This document shows, piece after piece, positions 48,396-60,693 of a stretch of 64,000 nucleotides of DNA. The notes below the pieces were generated by a model, which searched no databases, had not been told where the DNA came from, and was given only the letters and a program-made list of their open reading frames with translations. The DNA comes from Hyphomicrobiales bacterium (GTDB lineage: Bacteria > Pseudomonadota > Alphaproteobacteria > Rhizobiales > Beijerinckiaceae), in the NCBI GenBank assembly GCA_900466745.1, contig UBNE01000043.1, positions 1-64,000 on the forward strand, read 5' to 3'. A program made the position numbers and the translations under genes. Numbering within the stretch: the stretch's first letter is position 1; each line of letters starts with the position of its first letter.

Positions 48396-49604
48396 ATGAA
48401 CCGTTCCTATCGCTGGGTGATCGTCGCGGCGGGCGGCCTTCTCGGCTGCGTCGCGATCGGCGCCATGTTCTCGCTGCCCGTCTTCCTGCGCCCGATGGCG
48501 CAGGACACCGGCTGGTCGGTCACCGGCATCTCCACCGCGATGACGATCGGCTTCCTCGCCATGGCGGCGGCCAGCATGGTCTGGGGCAGCCTCTCCGACC
48601 GCTTCGGACCGCGCCCGGTTGTGCTCGCCGGCTCGGTCGTGCTGGCCGCGAGCCTGGCGCTCGCCAGCCGGGCCGATTCGCTGATCGCCTTCCAGCTCCT
48701 GTTCGGCCTTCTCGTCGGCGGGGCGACGGCCGCGGTCTTCGCGCCGATGATGGCCTGCGTCACCGGCTGGTTCGACACGCAGCGCGGGCTCGCCGTCTCG
48801 CTGGTCTCGGCCGGCATGGGGATGGCGCCGATGACGATGGCGCCGCTCGCGGCCTGGCTCGTCACCCGCCATGACTGGCGCGGCGCCATGCTGATCGTCG
48901 CCGGCATCGCCGCCGCGCTGATGATCCCGGCCGCGCTGCTGGTGCGCCGCCCGCCGGCGCTCGAAAGCGGACCCGCCGGGGCGGCGCCGGACGCCCCGTC
49001 ATCGGAGATGACGGCCGCGCAGGCGCTGCGCTCGCCGCAATTCCTCATCCTGATGCTGGCGAACTTCTTCTGCTGCGCCACCCATTCCGGCCCGATCTTC
49101 CACACGGTGAGCTATGCGGCGAGCTGCGGCATCCCGATGATCGCGGCCGTCTCGATCTACAGCGTCGAGGGGATGGCCGGCATGTTCGGCCGGCTCGGCT
49201 TCGGCCTGGCGGGAGACCGGTTCGGCGCGCAGCGCGTGCTCGTCCTCGGCCTCCTGGCGCAGGCCTTCGGCGTGCTCGCCTATGCCTTCGTCGACCGGCT
49301 GGCGGGCTTCTATGCGGTCGCCGTGGTGGTCGGCTTCATCTATGCCGGCACGATGCCGCTCTATGCGGTGATCATCCGCGAGAACTTCCCGCTGCGGATG
49401 ATGGGGACGATCATCGGCGGCACCGCGATGGCCGGCAGCCTCGGCATGTCGACAGGTCCGCTGGTCGGCGGGCTGATCTACGACCGATTCGGCAGCTATG
49501 CGCCGCTCTATGTCGGCTCCTGGGGCATGGGGCTGGCGGCCATGCTGATCCTGATGACGTTCCGGCCGTTCCCGAAGCCGCAGGGCGGGATGGTGCCGGC
49601 GTAG
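48396..49604 (+). CDS. MFS transporter
   Basis: 402 aa with 12 hydrophobic segments. Key positions are WVIVAAGGLLGCVAIGAMFS, the motif-A-like LSDRFGPRPVVLAG, GMGMAPMTMAPLAAW, and the second-half GLAGDRFGAQRVLVLG. The general build resembles the oxalate:formate antiporter / monocarboxylate-like MFS group, hence a possible small organic acid substrate, but this is weak. GGAGACG precedes the start. It is followed by a tRNA gene on the opposite strand. Confidence 0.88.
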   Translation: MNRSYRWVIVAAGGLLGCVAIGAMFSLPVFLRPMAQDTGWSVTGISTAMTIGFLAMAAASMVWGSLSDRFGPRPVVLAGSVVLAASLALASRADSLIAFQLLFGLLVGGATAAVFAPMMACVTGWFDTQRGLAVSLVSAGMGMAPMTMAPLAAWLVTRHDWRGAMLIVAGIAAALMIPAALLVRRPPALESGPAGAAPDAPSSEMTAAQALRSPQFLILMLANFFCCATHSGPIFHTVSYAASCGIPMIAAVSIYSVEGMAGMFGRLGFGLAGDRFGAQRVLVLGLLAQAFGVLAYAFVDRLAGFYAVAVVVGFIYAGTMPLYAVIIRENFPLRMMGTIIGGTAMAGSLGMSTGPLVGGLIYDRFGSYAPLYVGSWGMGLAAMLILMTFRPFPKPQGGMVPA

Positions 49605-49658
49605 CGCGCCGGGACCAGGTCAGGCCCGCTGCCGGATCGCGATGTCGGAAGGGGAAGA

Positions 49659-49734
<76 letters not shown>

Positions 49735-49829
49735 ACGCGTCACGACCGAGTTGGGTTCGGCCGTCAAACCGGACTTTTCAAGCCGCCTCGGCGGTTCCGG
49801 TCCGGGCCGCCTGCCGGCGACGCAGCGCT

Positions 49830-49858
49830 CTATAGGCGGCCCGGGCTGAAGACACAAG
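49830..49858 (-). promoter_or_regulatory. Promoter of the tRNA-Ala gene
   Basis: On the minus strand: CTTGTG (49858-49853), 17 bases, CTATAG (49835-49830). The mature tRNA begins about 90 bases downstream. Confidence 0.6.
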
Positions 49859-49903
49859 CGCCTAATGTCGCTTTGCCGTCATCTTTTTTTTCGAGGGCGA
49901 GGA

Positions 49904-50299
49904 TCAGTTGTCCTCGTCGCCCTCGATGTCGCCGTCGATCAGGTCGGAGACGTCGTCGTCACCTTCCTCATCCTCCTCGAGGAAGGTGTCGTCATCGTCG
50001 TCGCCGCCGATGTCGCCCTCGACCTCGATGTCGTCCTCGCTGGTGACGACGGCGTCCTTCTCGGACGTCTCCGCATCCGCATCCTCGAGCGAGACGAGCT
50101 CGACCGCGCCGTCGGCGGCCTCGGTCTCGTCCTCCTCGTCGGCCTCCGGCTTGCTCGGCGCCTTCGCCTGCGGCTCGAACATCGAGCGCGGATAGGCCTG
50201 CCCCGTATAGGGAGAGACGATGGGGTCCTTGTTCAAATCGTAGAATTTGCGGCCCGTGACCGGGCAAACGCGCTTCGTTCCGAGTTCCGGTTTCGCCAC
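49904..50299 (-). CDS. FYDLN acid-domain protein (TIGR02300 family)
   Basis: 131 aa. The N-terminus (KPELGTKRVCPVTGRKFYDLN-KDPIVSPYTGQAYP) is the hallmark of this alphaproteobacterial family, with one cysteine left from a probable zinc knuckle. The rest is extremely acidic: runs of Asp and Glu (GGDDDDDTFLEEDEEGDDD) fill the C-terminal half. Function is unknown. The placement next to tRNA-Ala and aroA-cmk is usual for the order. It is divergent from aroA across a 225-base gap in which I see no other gene. Confidence 0.93.
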   Translation of the reverse strand: MAKPELGTKRVCPVTGRKFYDLNKDPIVSPYTGQAYPRSMFEPQAKAPSKPEADEEDETEAADGAVELVSLEDADAETSEKDAVVTSEDDIEVEGDIGGDDDDDTFLEEDEEGDDDVSDLIDGDIEGDEDN

Positions 50300-50506
50300 T
50301 GCGTCGGACCCTTCAACCGTTCATGTTCTGAAAAAGCAGGGGCGTCCGTTAGTCGGGGCGCGCGGCGCTGTCAAATGCTCTTTTGCGCGAGCCGCCGGGC
50401 GCCGACGCGCACGGGCCCGATTCGCGCGGCCGGGGCGGGCTCCGCAGCACCGCATTGGCTTGGCGGGCGCGGGCATGCTACGGCCGGCGCGTTCCGTTTC
50501 GCATGA

Positions 50507-52512
<2,006 letters not shown>

Positions 52513-52637
52513 GCCCCGCCCATCCCCCGGTTCTCGCGGGATCGCGACCGGAAACCCGCCGATTTCCGGGCTTTCGGCCTTGGTCTCCTGCCCGAGCGGG
52601 CGCACACTGCCGCCGCGACAGGATGACGGAGGTGGCG

Positions 52638-53441
52638 ATGCGGCGCTGGCTGTACGGTCTCTCGACTCTGGCGGCGGCGCTGTGGAGCCAGGCCGCGCCG
52701 AACGCGCAAACGGCGACGCCGCCGCCGGAGGAGGTCGACGTCGCGCTCGTGCTGGCGGTCGACGTCTCCTATTCGATGGATCTCGACGAGCTCGCCCTGC
52801 AGCGCAACGGCTATATCGAGGCCTTCCGCTCGAAGCAGTTGCAGGACGCCATCGGCAACGGCGCGCTCGGCAAGATCGCCGTGACCTATTTCGAATGGGC
52901 CGGCGGCAACTTCCAATATGTCGTGCGGCCCTGGAAGATCATCGACGGCCCGGCCGCCGCCAACGCCTTCGCCGAGGAGCTGGGCGAGGCGCCGACGCGG
53001 CGGGGACGGCGCACCTCGATCTCGGGCGCGATCGATCTCGGCGTGCAACTGCTCGAACAGGCGAACGTCACCGCGATGCGCCGCGTCATCGACATCTCCG
53101 GCGACGGCGCCAACAATGACGGACGCCCCGTCACCGCCGCCCGCGACGAGGCCGGCGCCAAGGGCGTCGCCATCAACGGCCTGCCGGTGATGCTGAAGCA
53201 GGCCGGCTATTTCGACATCGACAATCTCGACGCCTATTACCGCGACTGCGTCGTCACCGGCATCGGCGCCTTCGTCATCCCGATCCGGGAAAAGCACCAG
53301 TTCGTCGAGGCGACGCGGACCAAGCTGCTGCGCGAGATCGCGGCCGCGCCGCCGGATGCGACGATCCGGAAGGCGCAGGCGACGACCCCCTCGACCTGCC
53401 TCGCCGGCGAGCGGCAATGGCGCGAGCGGATGGGGAATTGA
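52638..53441 (+). CDS. DUF1194 exported VWA-like protein
   Basis: 267 aa from the chosen ATG (MRRWLYGLST), which has GGAGG 5 bases upstream; an ATG at 52623 is less well placed. A signal peptide ends near PNAQTA. The core begins VDVALVLAVDVSYSMDLDEL, a MIDAS-like DxSxS metal site, then VTYFEWAGGN, TSISGAIDLGVQLLEQ and VIDISGDGANNDGRPV, typical of DUF1194, a periplasmic von Willebrand A-like domain. Several cysteines near the C-terminus may form disulfides. The function is unknown; protein-protein binding is likely. Confidence 0.9.
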   Translation: MRRWLYGLSTLAAALWSQAAPNAQTATPPPEEVDVALVLAVDVSYSMDLDELALQRNGYIEAFRSKQLQDAIGNGALGKIAVTYFEWAGGNFQYVVRPWKIIDGPAAANAFAEELGEAPTRRGRRTSISGAIDLGVQLLEQANVTAMRRVIDISGDGANNDGRPVTAARDEAGAKGVAINGLPVMLKQAGYFDIDNLDAYYRDCVVTGIGAFVIPIREKHQFVEATRTKLLREIAAAPPDATIRKAQATTPSTCLAGERQWRERMGN

Positions 53442-53460
53442 GCGGAAGCAGCTCGCCGCC

Positions 53461-53498
53461 GTCATCGCGGGCGGAGCGCAGCGCAGACCCGGGATGAC
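53461..53498. repeat. REP-like palindrome between convergent genes
   Basis: GTCATCGCGGG (53461-53471) pairs with CCCGGGATGAC (53488-53498) with one mismatch, enclosing CGGAGCGCAGCGCAGA. The type (GTCAT ... ATGAC ends with a GC-rich core) recurs at 21651-21678. Confidence 0.55.
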
Positions 53499-53519
53499 GA
53501 CCTGCTTCCTGCGAAGGGC

Positions 53520-56024
53520 TTATGTCCCCCGCGGCTTCGCCCGCGTCGTCGGCGCGGCGGCTGCGGGATCGTCCGGCCAGGGATGGCGGGGATAGCGGCC
53601 CTTCATCTCCGATTTCACCGCCGCCCAGGAGCCGCGCCAGAAGCCGGGCAGGTCGCGCGTCACCTGGATCGGCCGATGCGCCGGCGAGAGCAGCTCCAGC
53701 ACCAGCGGCACCCGCCCGCCGGCCAGCGCCGGGTGGCTCGCCAGCCCGTAGAGCTCCTGCACGCGCACCGAAATCGTCGGCCCCGCCTCGGCGGCATAGT
53801 CGACCGCGAGCGAGGAGCCGGTCGGAGCGGTGAAATGCGTCGGCGCCTCGGCATCGAGCCGGCGCTTCAGCTCCCAGGGCAGCAGCGCGGCCAGCGCCGA
53901 ATCGAGATCGGAAGCCTGAATCGCCGCCAGCGAGGCGCGGCCGGGGAGGTGCGGCGCGAGCCAGCGTTCCGGCTCCTGCGCCAGCCCTTCGTCGGAGAGA
54001 TCGGGCCAGCCCTGCTCGGGCTCGGCCTTGCGCAGGAAGGCGACGCGCTCGCGGAGCTGATTCTGCGCCCTGGTCCAGGGCAGGAGGCCGATGCCGAGCC
54101 CGGCGACGCCTTTCGCCAGCGCCTCGGCAGTCTCGGCGCTCCCGGCCACCGGCAAGGGGCGTTCCGCCAGGGTGAGCGCGCCGTAGCGGCGCACCGCGCG
54201 GGCCCGCAAGGCACGCGCGGCCCGGTCGAAGCCGACCTCCTCGCGCTCGACGATGGCAAAGGGTGCGAGGCCATGGGCGACGAGCCTGGCGATCTCGGCT
54301 TCCGCGATCGCCGCCGCGGCCATGATGCGCGCCTGCTGGGCCGCGCCGGTCATCTCGGCGACGACGAGATAGGGCTCGCGGGCGAGGCGCTGCGAGGCTT
54401 CGAGCGCACCGCCCCGGCCATTGGCGAGGAGATACTGGCCCGAACCGGCAGCGCGCGCCTTCGCGACGCGCTCCGGATAGGCGAAGGCGAGCAGAAGCCC
54501 GGGCGACAGCGGCTCGGCGGCGGCGATATCGCCCCTGCGGGCATGGCGCTCGGCGGCGCGGGCCCAGCTCTCGGCGAGGCGACGCATGTCGCCGGCCCGG
54601 CCGCCGCGCTCGCGACTGAGCCGCTCCAGCCGCTCGGCAAGGTCGACGGCATCGCCGCCGAGGCCGCGCTCGACCAGCAGGGCGGCGAGATCGGCCGCCG
54701 CGCCGGCCTGCCCGAGGCGGGCGGCGGCCACGATCATGCGGGCGAGGCGCGGCGGCAGGGGCAGGGCCTGCAAGGCGCGGCCATCCGGCGTGATGCGGCC
54801 ATCGGCATCGAGCGCGCCGATCGCGGCCAGCAGGCTGCGCGCCTCCTTGAGGGCGGGGGCCGGCGGCGGATCGAGGAAGGAGAGCGTGGTCGGATCGGCG
54901 ACGCCCCAGGCGGCGCAATCGAGCAGAAGCGGGCTCAGATCGGCGGAGAGGATCTCGGGCCGGGCGAAGGGTTCGAGCGCGCCGGTCGCGGCCTCCTCCC
55001 AGAGCCGGTAGCAGACGCCCGGCTCGGTGCGGCCGGCGCGGCCCTGGCGCTGATCGGCGGCGGCGCGGCTGACGCGGCGCGTCTCCAGCCGGGTCACGCC
55101 GATATCGGGCTCGTAGACCGGCACGCGGGCGAGGCCGGAATCGATCACCACCCGCACGCCCTCGATGGTCAGCGAGGTCTCGGCGATGGCCGTGGCGAGC
55201 ACCACCTTGCGCTTGCCGGGAGGCGCCGGCAGCACGGCGCGGTCCTGCTCGCGCTGGTCGAGCGCGCCGTAGAGCGGGGCGATCTCGACGGCCGGGTCGC
55301 GCAGTTTTTCGCGCAGGCGCTCCTCGACGCGGCGGATCTCGCCCTGGCCGGGCAGGAAGACGAGCTGCGAGCCGAGCTGCTCGTTCAGCGCCAGCAGCGC
55401 CGTCTCGGCGACCTGATCCTCGATGCGCTTCAGCGGATCGCGGCCGCGATAGCGCGTCTCGACGGGATAAGCGCGGCCCGCGCTCTCGATCACAGGCGCA
55501 TCGCCGAGCAGCCTCGCGACACGCGCGCCGTCGAGGGTCGCGGACATGACGAGGATGCGCAGCTCTTCCCGCAGGCCGCCCTGCGCGTCGAGCGCCAGCG
55601 CCAGCCCGAAATCGGCATCGAGCGAGCGTTCGTGGAATTCGTCGAAGAGCACGGCCGCGACGCCGTCCAGCGCCGGATCGTCGAGGATCATCCGGGCGAA
55701 GACGCCCTCGGTGACGACCTCGATGCGCGTCCGCGGCCCGATCTTCGAGCCGAGGCGCACGCGCAGGCCGACCGTCTCGCCGACCGGCTCGCCGAGGGTC
55801 TGCGCCATGCGATGGGCCGCGCCGCGCGCCGCCAACCGGCGCGGCTCGAGCAGGATGAGCTTGCCGCCCTGCGTCCAGGGCTCGTCGAGCAGGGCGAGCG
55901 GCACGCGCGTGGTCTTGCCGGCGCCGGGCGGGGCGACCAGCACGGCGTTCGGCCGCGCGCGCAGGGCGGCGGCGAGATCGCCGAGCACGGCGTCGATGGG
56001 CAGGGCGGTGTCGAAGGCGCGCAT
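53520..56024 (-). CDS. hrpB: ATP-dependent RNA helicase HrpB
   Basis: 834 aa from the chosen ATG ([14 protein letters not shown]). A DEAH-box-like helicase: motif I is [15 protein letters not shown], motif II is [15 protein letters not shown] (DEFH, usual for HrpB), motif [13 protein letters not shown], motif VI region [19 protein letters not shown]. The HrpB C-terminal domain has [17 protein letters not shown]-type helicase extension and [20 protein letters not shown] near the end. Its substrate in the cell is not established. It is divergent from trpA with 79 bases between starts. Confidence 0.95.
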   Translation of the reverse strand: MRAFDTALPIDAVLGDLAAALRARPNAVLVAPPGAGKTTRVPLALLDEPWTQGGKLILLEPRRLAARGAAHRMAQTLGEPVGETVGLRVRLGSKIGPRTRIEVVTEGVFARMILDDPALDGVAAVLFDEFHERSLDADFGLALALDAQGGLREELRILVMSATLDGARVARLLGDAPVIESAGRAYPVETRYRGRDPLKRIEDQVAETALLALNEQLGSQLVFLPGQGEIRRVEERLREKLRDPAVEIAPLYGALDQREQDRAVLPAPPGKRKVVLATAIAETSLTIEGVRVVIDSGLARVPVYEPDIGVTRLETRRVSRAAADQRQGRAGRTEPGVCYRLWEEAATGALEPFARPEILSADLSPLLLDCAAWGVADPTTLSFLDPPPAPALKEARSLLAAIGALDADGRITPDGRALQALPLPPRLARMIVAAARLGQAGAAADLAALLVERGLGGDAVDLAERLERLSRERGGRAGDMRRLAESWARAAERHARRGDIAAAEPLSPGLLLAFAYPERVAKARAAGSGQYLLANGRGGALEASQRLAREPYLVVAEMTGAAQQARIMAAAAIAEAEIARLVAHGLAPFAIVEREEVGFDRAARALRARAVRRYGALTLAERPLPVAGSAETAEALAKGVAGLGIGLLPWTRAQNQLRERVAFLRKAEPEQGWPDLSDEGLAQEPERWLAPHLPGRASLAAIQASDLDSALAALLPWELKRRLDAEAPTHFTAPTGSSLAVDYAAEAGPTISVRVQELYGLASHPALAGGRVPLVLELLSPAHRPIQVTRDLPGFWRGSWAAVKSEMKGRYPRHPWPDDPAAAAPTTRAKPRGT

Positions 56025-56103
56025 GTCCGGCCGATGTGGCGCAGGCGCGGGCCGCGCGCAAGCCACTCGCCAGCCTGCGCGCAGCATGCTAACCGCAGGC
56101 ATC

Positions 56104-56949
56104 ATGACCGACACCGTGCCAAACCGCATCCCGCTCCGCTTCGAGGCCTGCGCCCGCGAGGGCCGGGCGGCGCTCGTGACCTTCGTCACGGCGGGCGACC
56201 CCGATTTCGCGACCGCGAGCGCGATCCTCGCCGCGCTGCCCGCCGCCGGCGCCGACGTGATCGAGCTCGGCGTCCCCTTCACCGATCCGATGGCGGACGG
56301 CGTGCCGGTGCAGCTCGCCGGCCAGCGCGCGCTGAAGGCGGGCCAGACGCTGCGCAAGACCCTCGCCATGGTCGAGAGCTTCCGCAAGGCCGGCCACGAC
56401 ACGCCGGTCATCCTGATGGGCTACTACAACCCGATCTACGCCTATGGCGTCGAGGCCTTCCTGAAGGATGCGCTGAAGGCCGGCGTCGACGGCCTGATCG
56501 TCGTCGACCTGCCGCCGGAGGAGGATGCCGAGCTCTGCCTGCCGGCGCTGGAGGCCGGCATCAACTTCATCCGGCTCGCCACGCCGACGACCGACGACAA
56601 GCGCCTGCCCAAGGTGCTGCAGAACACCTCGGGCTTCGTCTACTATGTCTCGATGACCGGCGTGACCGGCGGCGCCATCGCCGATTACGGTGCGGTGGGC
56701 GAGGCGGTGGCGCGGATCAAGCGCCATACCAGCCTGCCCGTCGCGGTCGGCTTCGGCGTCAAGACGGCGGCCGATGCGGCGGCGATCGCCAAGGGCGCGG
56801 ATGGCGTCGTCGTCGGCTCGGCCCTGGTCGAGCGCGTCCGCCTTTCGCTCGACGGCGAGGGCAGGGCCACGGAAAAGACGGTTTCGGCTGTCACCTCGCT
56901 GGTGTCCGAACTCGCGCAGGGCGTGCGCTCGGTGGCGAAGGCGGCCTGA
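56104..56949 (+). CDS. trpA: Tryptophan synthase alpha subunit
   Basis: 281 aa. It cleaves indole-3-glycerol phosphate and passes indole to TrpB. Catalytic Glu is in [15 protein letters not shown] and Asp in [12 protein letters not shown]. Other marks are [34 protein letters not shown] and [14 protein letters not shown]. In Hyphomicrobiales the order trpF-trpB-trpA-accD is common; here the gene before trpA is hrpB on the other strand, so trpB must be elsewhere. accD follows 93 bases later. Confidence 0.97.
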   Translation: MTDTVPNRIPLRFEACAREGRAALVTFVTAGDPDFATASAILAALPAAGADVIELGVPFTDPMADGVPVQLAGQRALKAGQTLRKTLAMVESFRKAGHDTPVILMGYYNPIYAYGVEAFLKDALKAGVDGLIVVDLPPEEDAELCLPALEAGINFIRLATPTTDDKRLPKVLQNTSGFVYYVSMTGVTGGAIADYGAVGEAVARIKRHTSLPVAVGFGVKTAADAAAIAKGADGVVVGSALVERVRLSLDGEGRATEKTVSAVTSLVSELAQGVRSVAKAA

Positions 56950-57042
56950 ACGGGCTTGCCATCGCGCGTCTTGCCGGCGAAAAGCCGATCCCCATCTCTC
57001 GCCTGACGGCGCTCGCGCCGCAGGCCCATCAGGGATGATCCA

Positions 57043-57951
<909 letters not shown>

Positions 57952-57965
57952 GCGGTTTCCGCATC

Positions 57966-59288
57966 ATGGGGTCGTCCGACACGCTGCTCGCGCGCTTCAT
58001 GGCGCTGCACCCCAAGCTGATCGACCTCTCGCTCGGCCGCATCCTGACGCTGCTGGAACGGCTCGGCGATCCGCATAAGCGCCTGCCGCCGGTGATCCAT
58101 GTCGCCGGCACCAACGGCAAGGGCTCGACCATCGCCTTCATGCGGGCGATCCTCGAGGCGGCGGGCCTGTCCGTGCATGTCTACATCTCGCCGCATCTGG
58201 TGCGCTTCCACGAGCGCATCCGCCTCGGCGCGCCCGGCGGCGGCCGCTTCGTCGAGGAGGACAGGCTGGTCGCGGCGCTGGAGCGCTGCGAGGCCGCCAA
58301 TGCCGGCGATCCCATCACCTTCTTCGAGATGACGACGGCGGCGGGGCTGCTGCTCTTCGCCGAGAACCCGGCCGACGTGCTCCTGCTGGAGGTCGGGCTC
58401 GGCGGCCGCTACGACGCCACCAACGTCGTCGCGCATCCGGCCTGCACCGTGGTGACGCCGGTCTCGCTCGACCATTCCGAATATCTCGGCGACACCGTCA
58501 CCAAGATCGCCGGCGAGAAGGCCGGCATCTTCAAGCGCGGCGCGCCCGCCGTGATCGCGCCGCAGGAGCCGGAGCCGACCGCCGTGCTGGAAGCCGCGGC
58601 CGAGCGCGCCGGCGCCTCGAAGATCCTGATCGGCGCGCAGGATTTCAACGTCCACGAGGCCGGCGGCCGGCTGGTCTACGAGGACCAGGACGGGCTGCTC
58701 GACCTGCCGCTGCCGCGGCTCGCCGGTCGCCACCAGCACGTCAATGCCGGCACGGCGATCGCGGCCCTGCGCGCGGCCGGCTATGGCGGGCTGCCGGCCC
58801 GGGCCTTCGAGGACGGCATGCGCGACGCCGACTGGCCGGCGCGGCTGCAAAGGCTCTCGCGCGGGCATCTGGCGGAATTGCTGCCGGAGGGCGCCGAGCT
58901 CTGGCTCGACGGCGGCCACAACCCGGATGGCGGGCGCGTGCTGGCGCAGGCCCTGGCCGATCTCGCCGACCGCAACCCGGCGCCGCTGGTGATGATCGCC
59001 GGCCTGCTCTCGACCAAGGACGCGGCCGCCACGCTCGGCCATTTCAAGGGGCTGGCGCAGATGCTCTACGCCGTCCCGATCCAGAATTCGCTGGCCGCCC
59101 GCCCGGCCGAGGAGGTCGCGGAAGCGGCCCGCGGCGCCGGGCTGCCGGCGGAGGCCGCAGGCTCGGTCGAGCAGGCGCTGCGGACCATCGCCGCGCGCGC
59201 CTGGCCGGCGCCGCCGCGCGTCCTGATCTGCGGCTCGCTCTACCTGGCCGGCGAGGTGCTCTCGGCCAACGGCACGCCCCCGTCATGA
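57966..59288 (+). CDS. folC: Folylpolyglutamate synthase/dihydrofolate synthase
   Basis: 440 aa. A Mur-ligase-like enzyme that adds glutamate to dihydropteroate and folates. P-loop HVAGTNGKGSTIAFMRAIL, VYISPHLVRFHERI, FFEMTTAAGLLLF, LEVGLGGRYDATNVV, SLDHSEYLGDTVTKIAGEKA, LDGGHNPDGGR. It begins 14 bases after accD and its stop overlaps the start of a small lipoprotein gene (ATGA). Confidence 0.96.
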   Translation: MGSSDTLLARFMALHPKLIDLSLGRILTLLERLGDPHKRLPPVIHVAGTNGKGSTIAFMRAILEAAGLSVHVYISPHLVRFHERIRLGAPGGGRFVEEDRLVAALERCEAANAGDPITFFEMTTAAGLLLFAENPADVLLLEVGLGGRYDATNVVAHPACTVVTPVSLDHSEYLGDTVTKIAGEKAGIFKRGAPAVIAPQEPEPTAVLEAAAERAGASKILIGAQDFNVHEAGGRLVYEDQDGLLDLPLPRLAGRHQHVNAGTAIAALRAAGYGGLPARAFEDGMRDADWPARLQRLSRGHLAELLPEGAELWLDGGHNPDGGRVLAQALADLADRNPAPLVMIAGLLSTKDAAATLGHFKGLAQMLYAVPIQNSLAARPAEEVAEAARGAGLPAEAAGSVEQALRTIAARAWPAPPRVLICGSLYLAGEVLSANGTPPS

Positions 59289-59692
59289 GGATGGCGCCGG
59301 CCATGCTGCTGCTGTGCGGGCTGCTCGGCGGCTGCGTCGCCCGGGGCGTCGCGGCATCCGGCGAAGACGGCGGCGAGCGCGTCGCGGCCGGCAGGCCGAC
59401 CTTCCTGCAACAGACCTATATGACGATGGATACGCGCTGCCGGCCGGTGAAGCGCCCGACCGCGGTCCTGACCGCGGCGCCGCGCCACGGCACGGTCAGG
59501 ATGGCGACGCGGAGCGCCAGGGCCGCCTACGGACCGGGCGACCACCGGCACTGCGACGGCCGGATCGGCCCCTCGCTCGCTTTCGAATACACCTCCCGCG
59601 GCGATTATCGCGGCCCGGACGGCTTCGACGCGCGGGTGCGCTACCATGACGGCGAGATCCGCCAGGCGCGGTTCAAGGTCGAGGTCTACTGA
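59285..59692 (+). CDS. Small putative lipoprotein coupled to folC
   Basis: 135 aa. The signal peptide ends in a lipobox (LLGGC, Cys near residue 17), so a lipid-anchored envelope protein is likely. The mature domain has TFLQQTYMTMDTRCRPVKRP, TAAPRHGTVRMATRSARAAYG and FEYTSRGDYRGPDGFDARVR-YHDGE, with three further cysteines and a beta-rich look; it ends RFKVEVY. Repeated cadherin- or Ig-like single-domain exported proteins in Rhizobiales have this pattern, but I cannot name a family with confidence. It overlaps folC by four bases. Confidence 0.7.
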   Translation: MRMAPAMLLLCGLLGGCVARGVAASGEDGGERVAAGRPTFLQQTYMTMDTRCRPVKRPTAVLTAAPRHGTVRMATRSARAAYGPGDHRHCDGRIGPSLAFEYTSRGDYRGPDGFDARVRYHDGEIRQARFKVEVY

Positions 59693-59708
59693 ACGCCGGG
59701 AGGAAGCC

Positions 59709-60551
59709 ATGCAGCGCAGCTTCGGAGCCGGCGGGCCGGCGGTCTCCAGCATCGGCCAGGGGAGCTGGTATATCGAGCAGGGCGACCGGCGCGAGGCCGT
59801 CGCGGCGCTCCGGCGCGGGCTCGATCTCGGCCTGACCCATATCGACACCGCCGAGATGTATGGCGACGGCCGCTCCGAGGCGATCATCGGCGAGGCCATC
59901 GCCGGCAGGCGCGACGCCGCCTTCCTGGTCTCGAAGGTGCTGCCGCACAATGCCTCGCGCCAGGGCGTGCGGGCCGCCTGCGAGCGCTCGCTGAAGCAGC
60001 TCGGGACCGACCGGCTCGACTGCTACCTGCTGCACTGGCGCGGGCCGCATCCGCTGGCCGAGACCTTCGCCGCCTTCGAGGCGCTGAAGCAGGACGGCAA
60101 GATCCTCTCCTGGGGCGTCAGCAATTTCGACGAGGACGATCTCGACGAGGCGCTGGCGGCGGCCGGCAAGGGCCGGATCGCCTGCAACCAGGTGCTCTAC
60201 CATCTGCGCGAGCGCGCGATCGAGCATGCGGTGCTGCCCTGGTGCGAGCGGCACGGCGTCGCCGTCACCGCCTACAGCCCGTTCGGCCATCGCGACTTCC
60301 CGGCGCCGGGCAGCGCGCAGGGGCGGGTGCTGGCGGAGATCGCCGCCGCCCATGGCGCGACGCCCCGGCAGGTCGCGCTCGCCTTCCTGACGCGCCGGCC
60401 GGCGGTCTTCGCCATTCCCAAGGCCGGCAGCGTCGCCCATGTCGAGGACAATGCCGGCGCGCTGGACCTCGCCTTGTCGGAAGACGACATCGCCCGGATC
60501 GACGCCGCCTTCCCGCGCGGGCGCAAGCCCTCCTCGCTGCCGATGATCTGA
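59709..60551 (+). CDS. Aldo/keto reductase
   Basis: 280 aa. The AKR fold with the catalytic tetrad Asp/Tyr in HIDTAEMYGDGRSEAIIGEA, Lys in FLVSKVLPHNASRQG and His in YLLHWRGPHPLAETF. The C-terminal cofactor site is FAIPKAGSVAHVEDNAGAL, typical for NADPH binding. It resembles YeaE-type bacterial AKRs. Substrate probably small aldehydes such as methylglyoxal. It begins 16 bases after the lipoprotein stop (GGGAGGAAGCC before the ATG), so could be cotranscribed with folC. Confidence 0.93.
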   Translation: MQRSFGAGGPAVSSIGQGSWYIEQGDRREAVAALRRGLDLGLTHIDTAEMYGDGRSEAIIGEAIAGRRDAAFLVSKVLPHNASRQGVRAACERSLKQLGTDRLDCYLLHWRGPHPLAETFAAFEALKQDGKILSWGVSNFDEDDLDEALAAAGKGRIACNQVLYHLRERAIEHAVLPWCERHGVAVTAYSPFGHRDFPAPGSAQGRVLAEIAAAHGATPRQVALAFLTRRPAVFAIPKAGSVAHVEDNAGALDLALSEDDIARIDAAFPRGRKPSSLPMI

Positions 60552-60693
60552 GCCCCGGAAGCGCCCGGGCGGAAACCACGTTCGGCCTTCCCGCTTTACA
60601 GCCCGCGCCGCCCGCGCTTTCCTTGAGTCAAGGGCGACGGCCGCCAGAGCCCGCGAACGCCCGTTCAACAGTCGCGTTTTCGGAGTATCGGCG

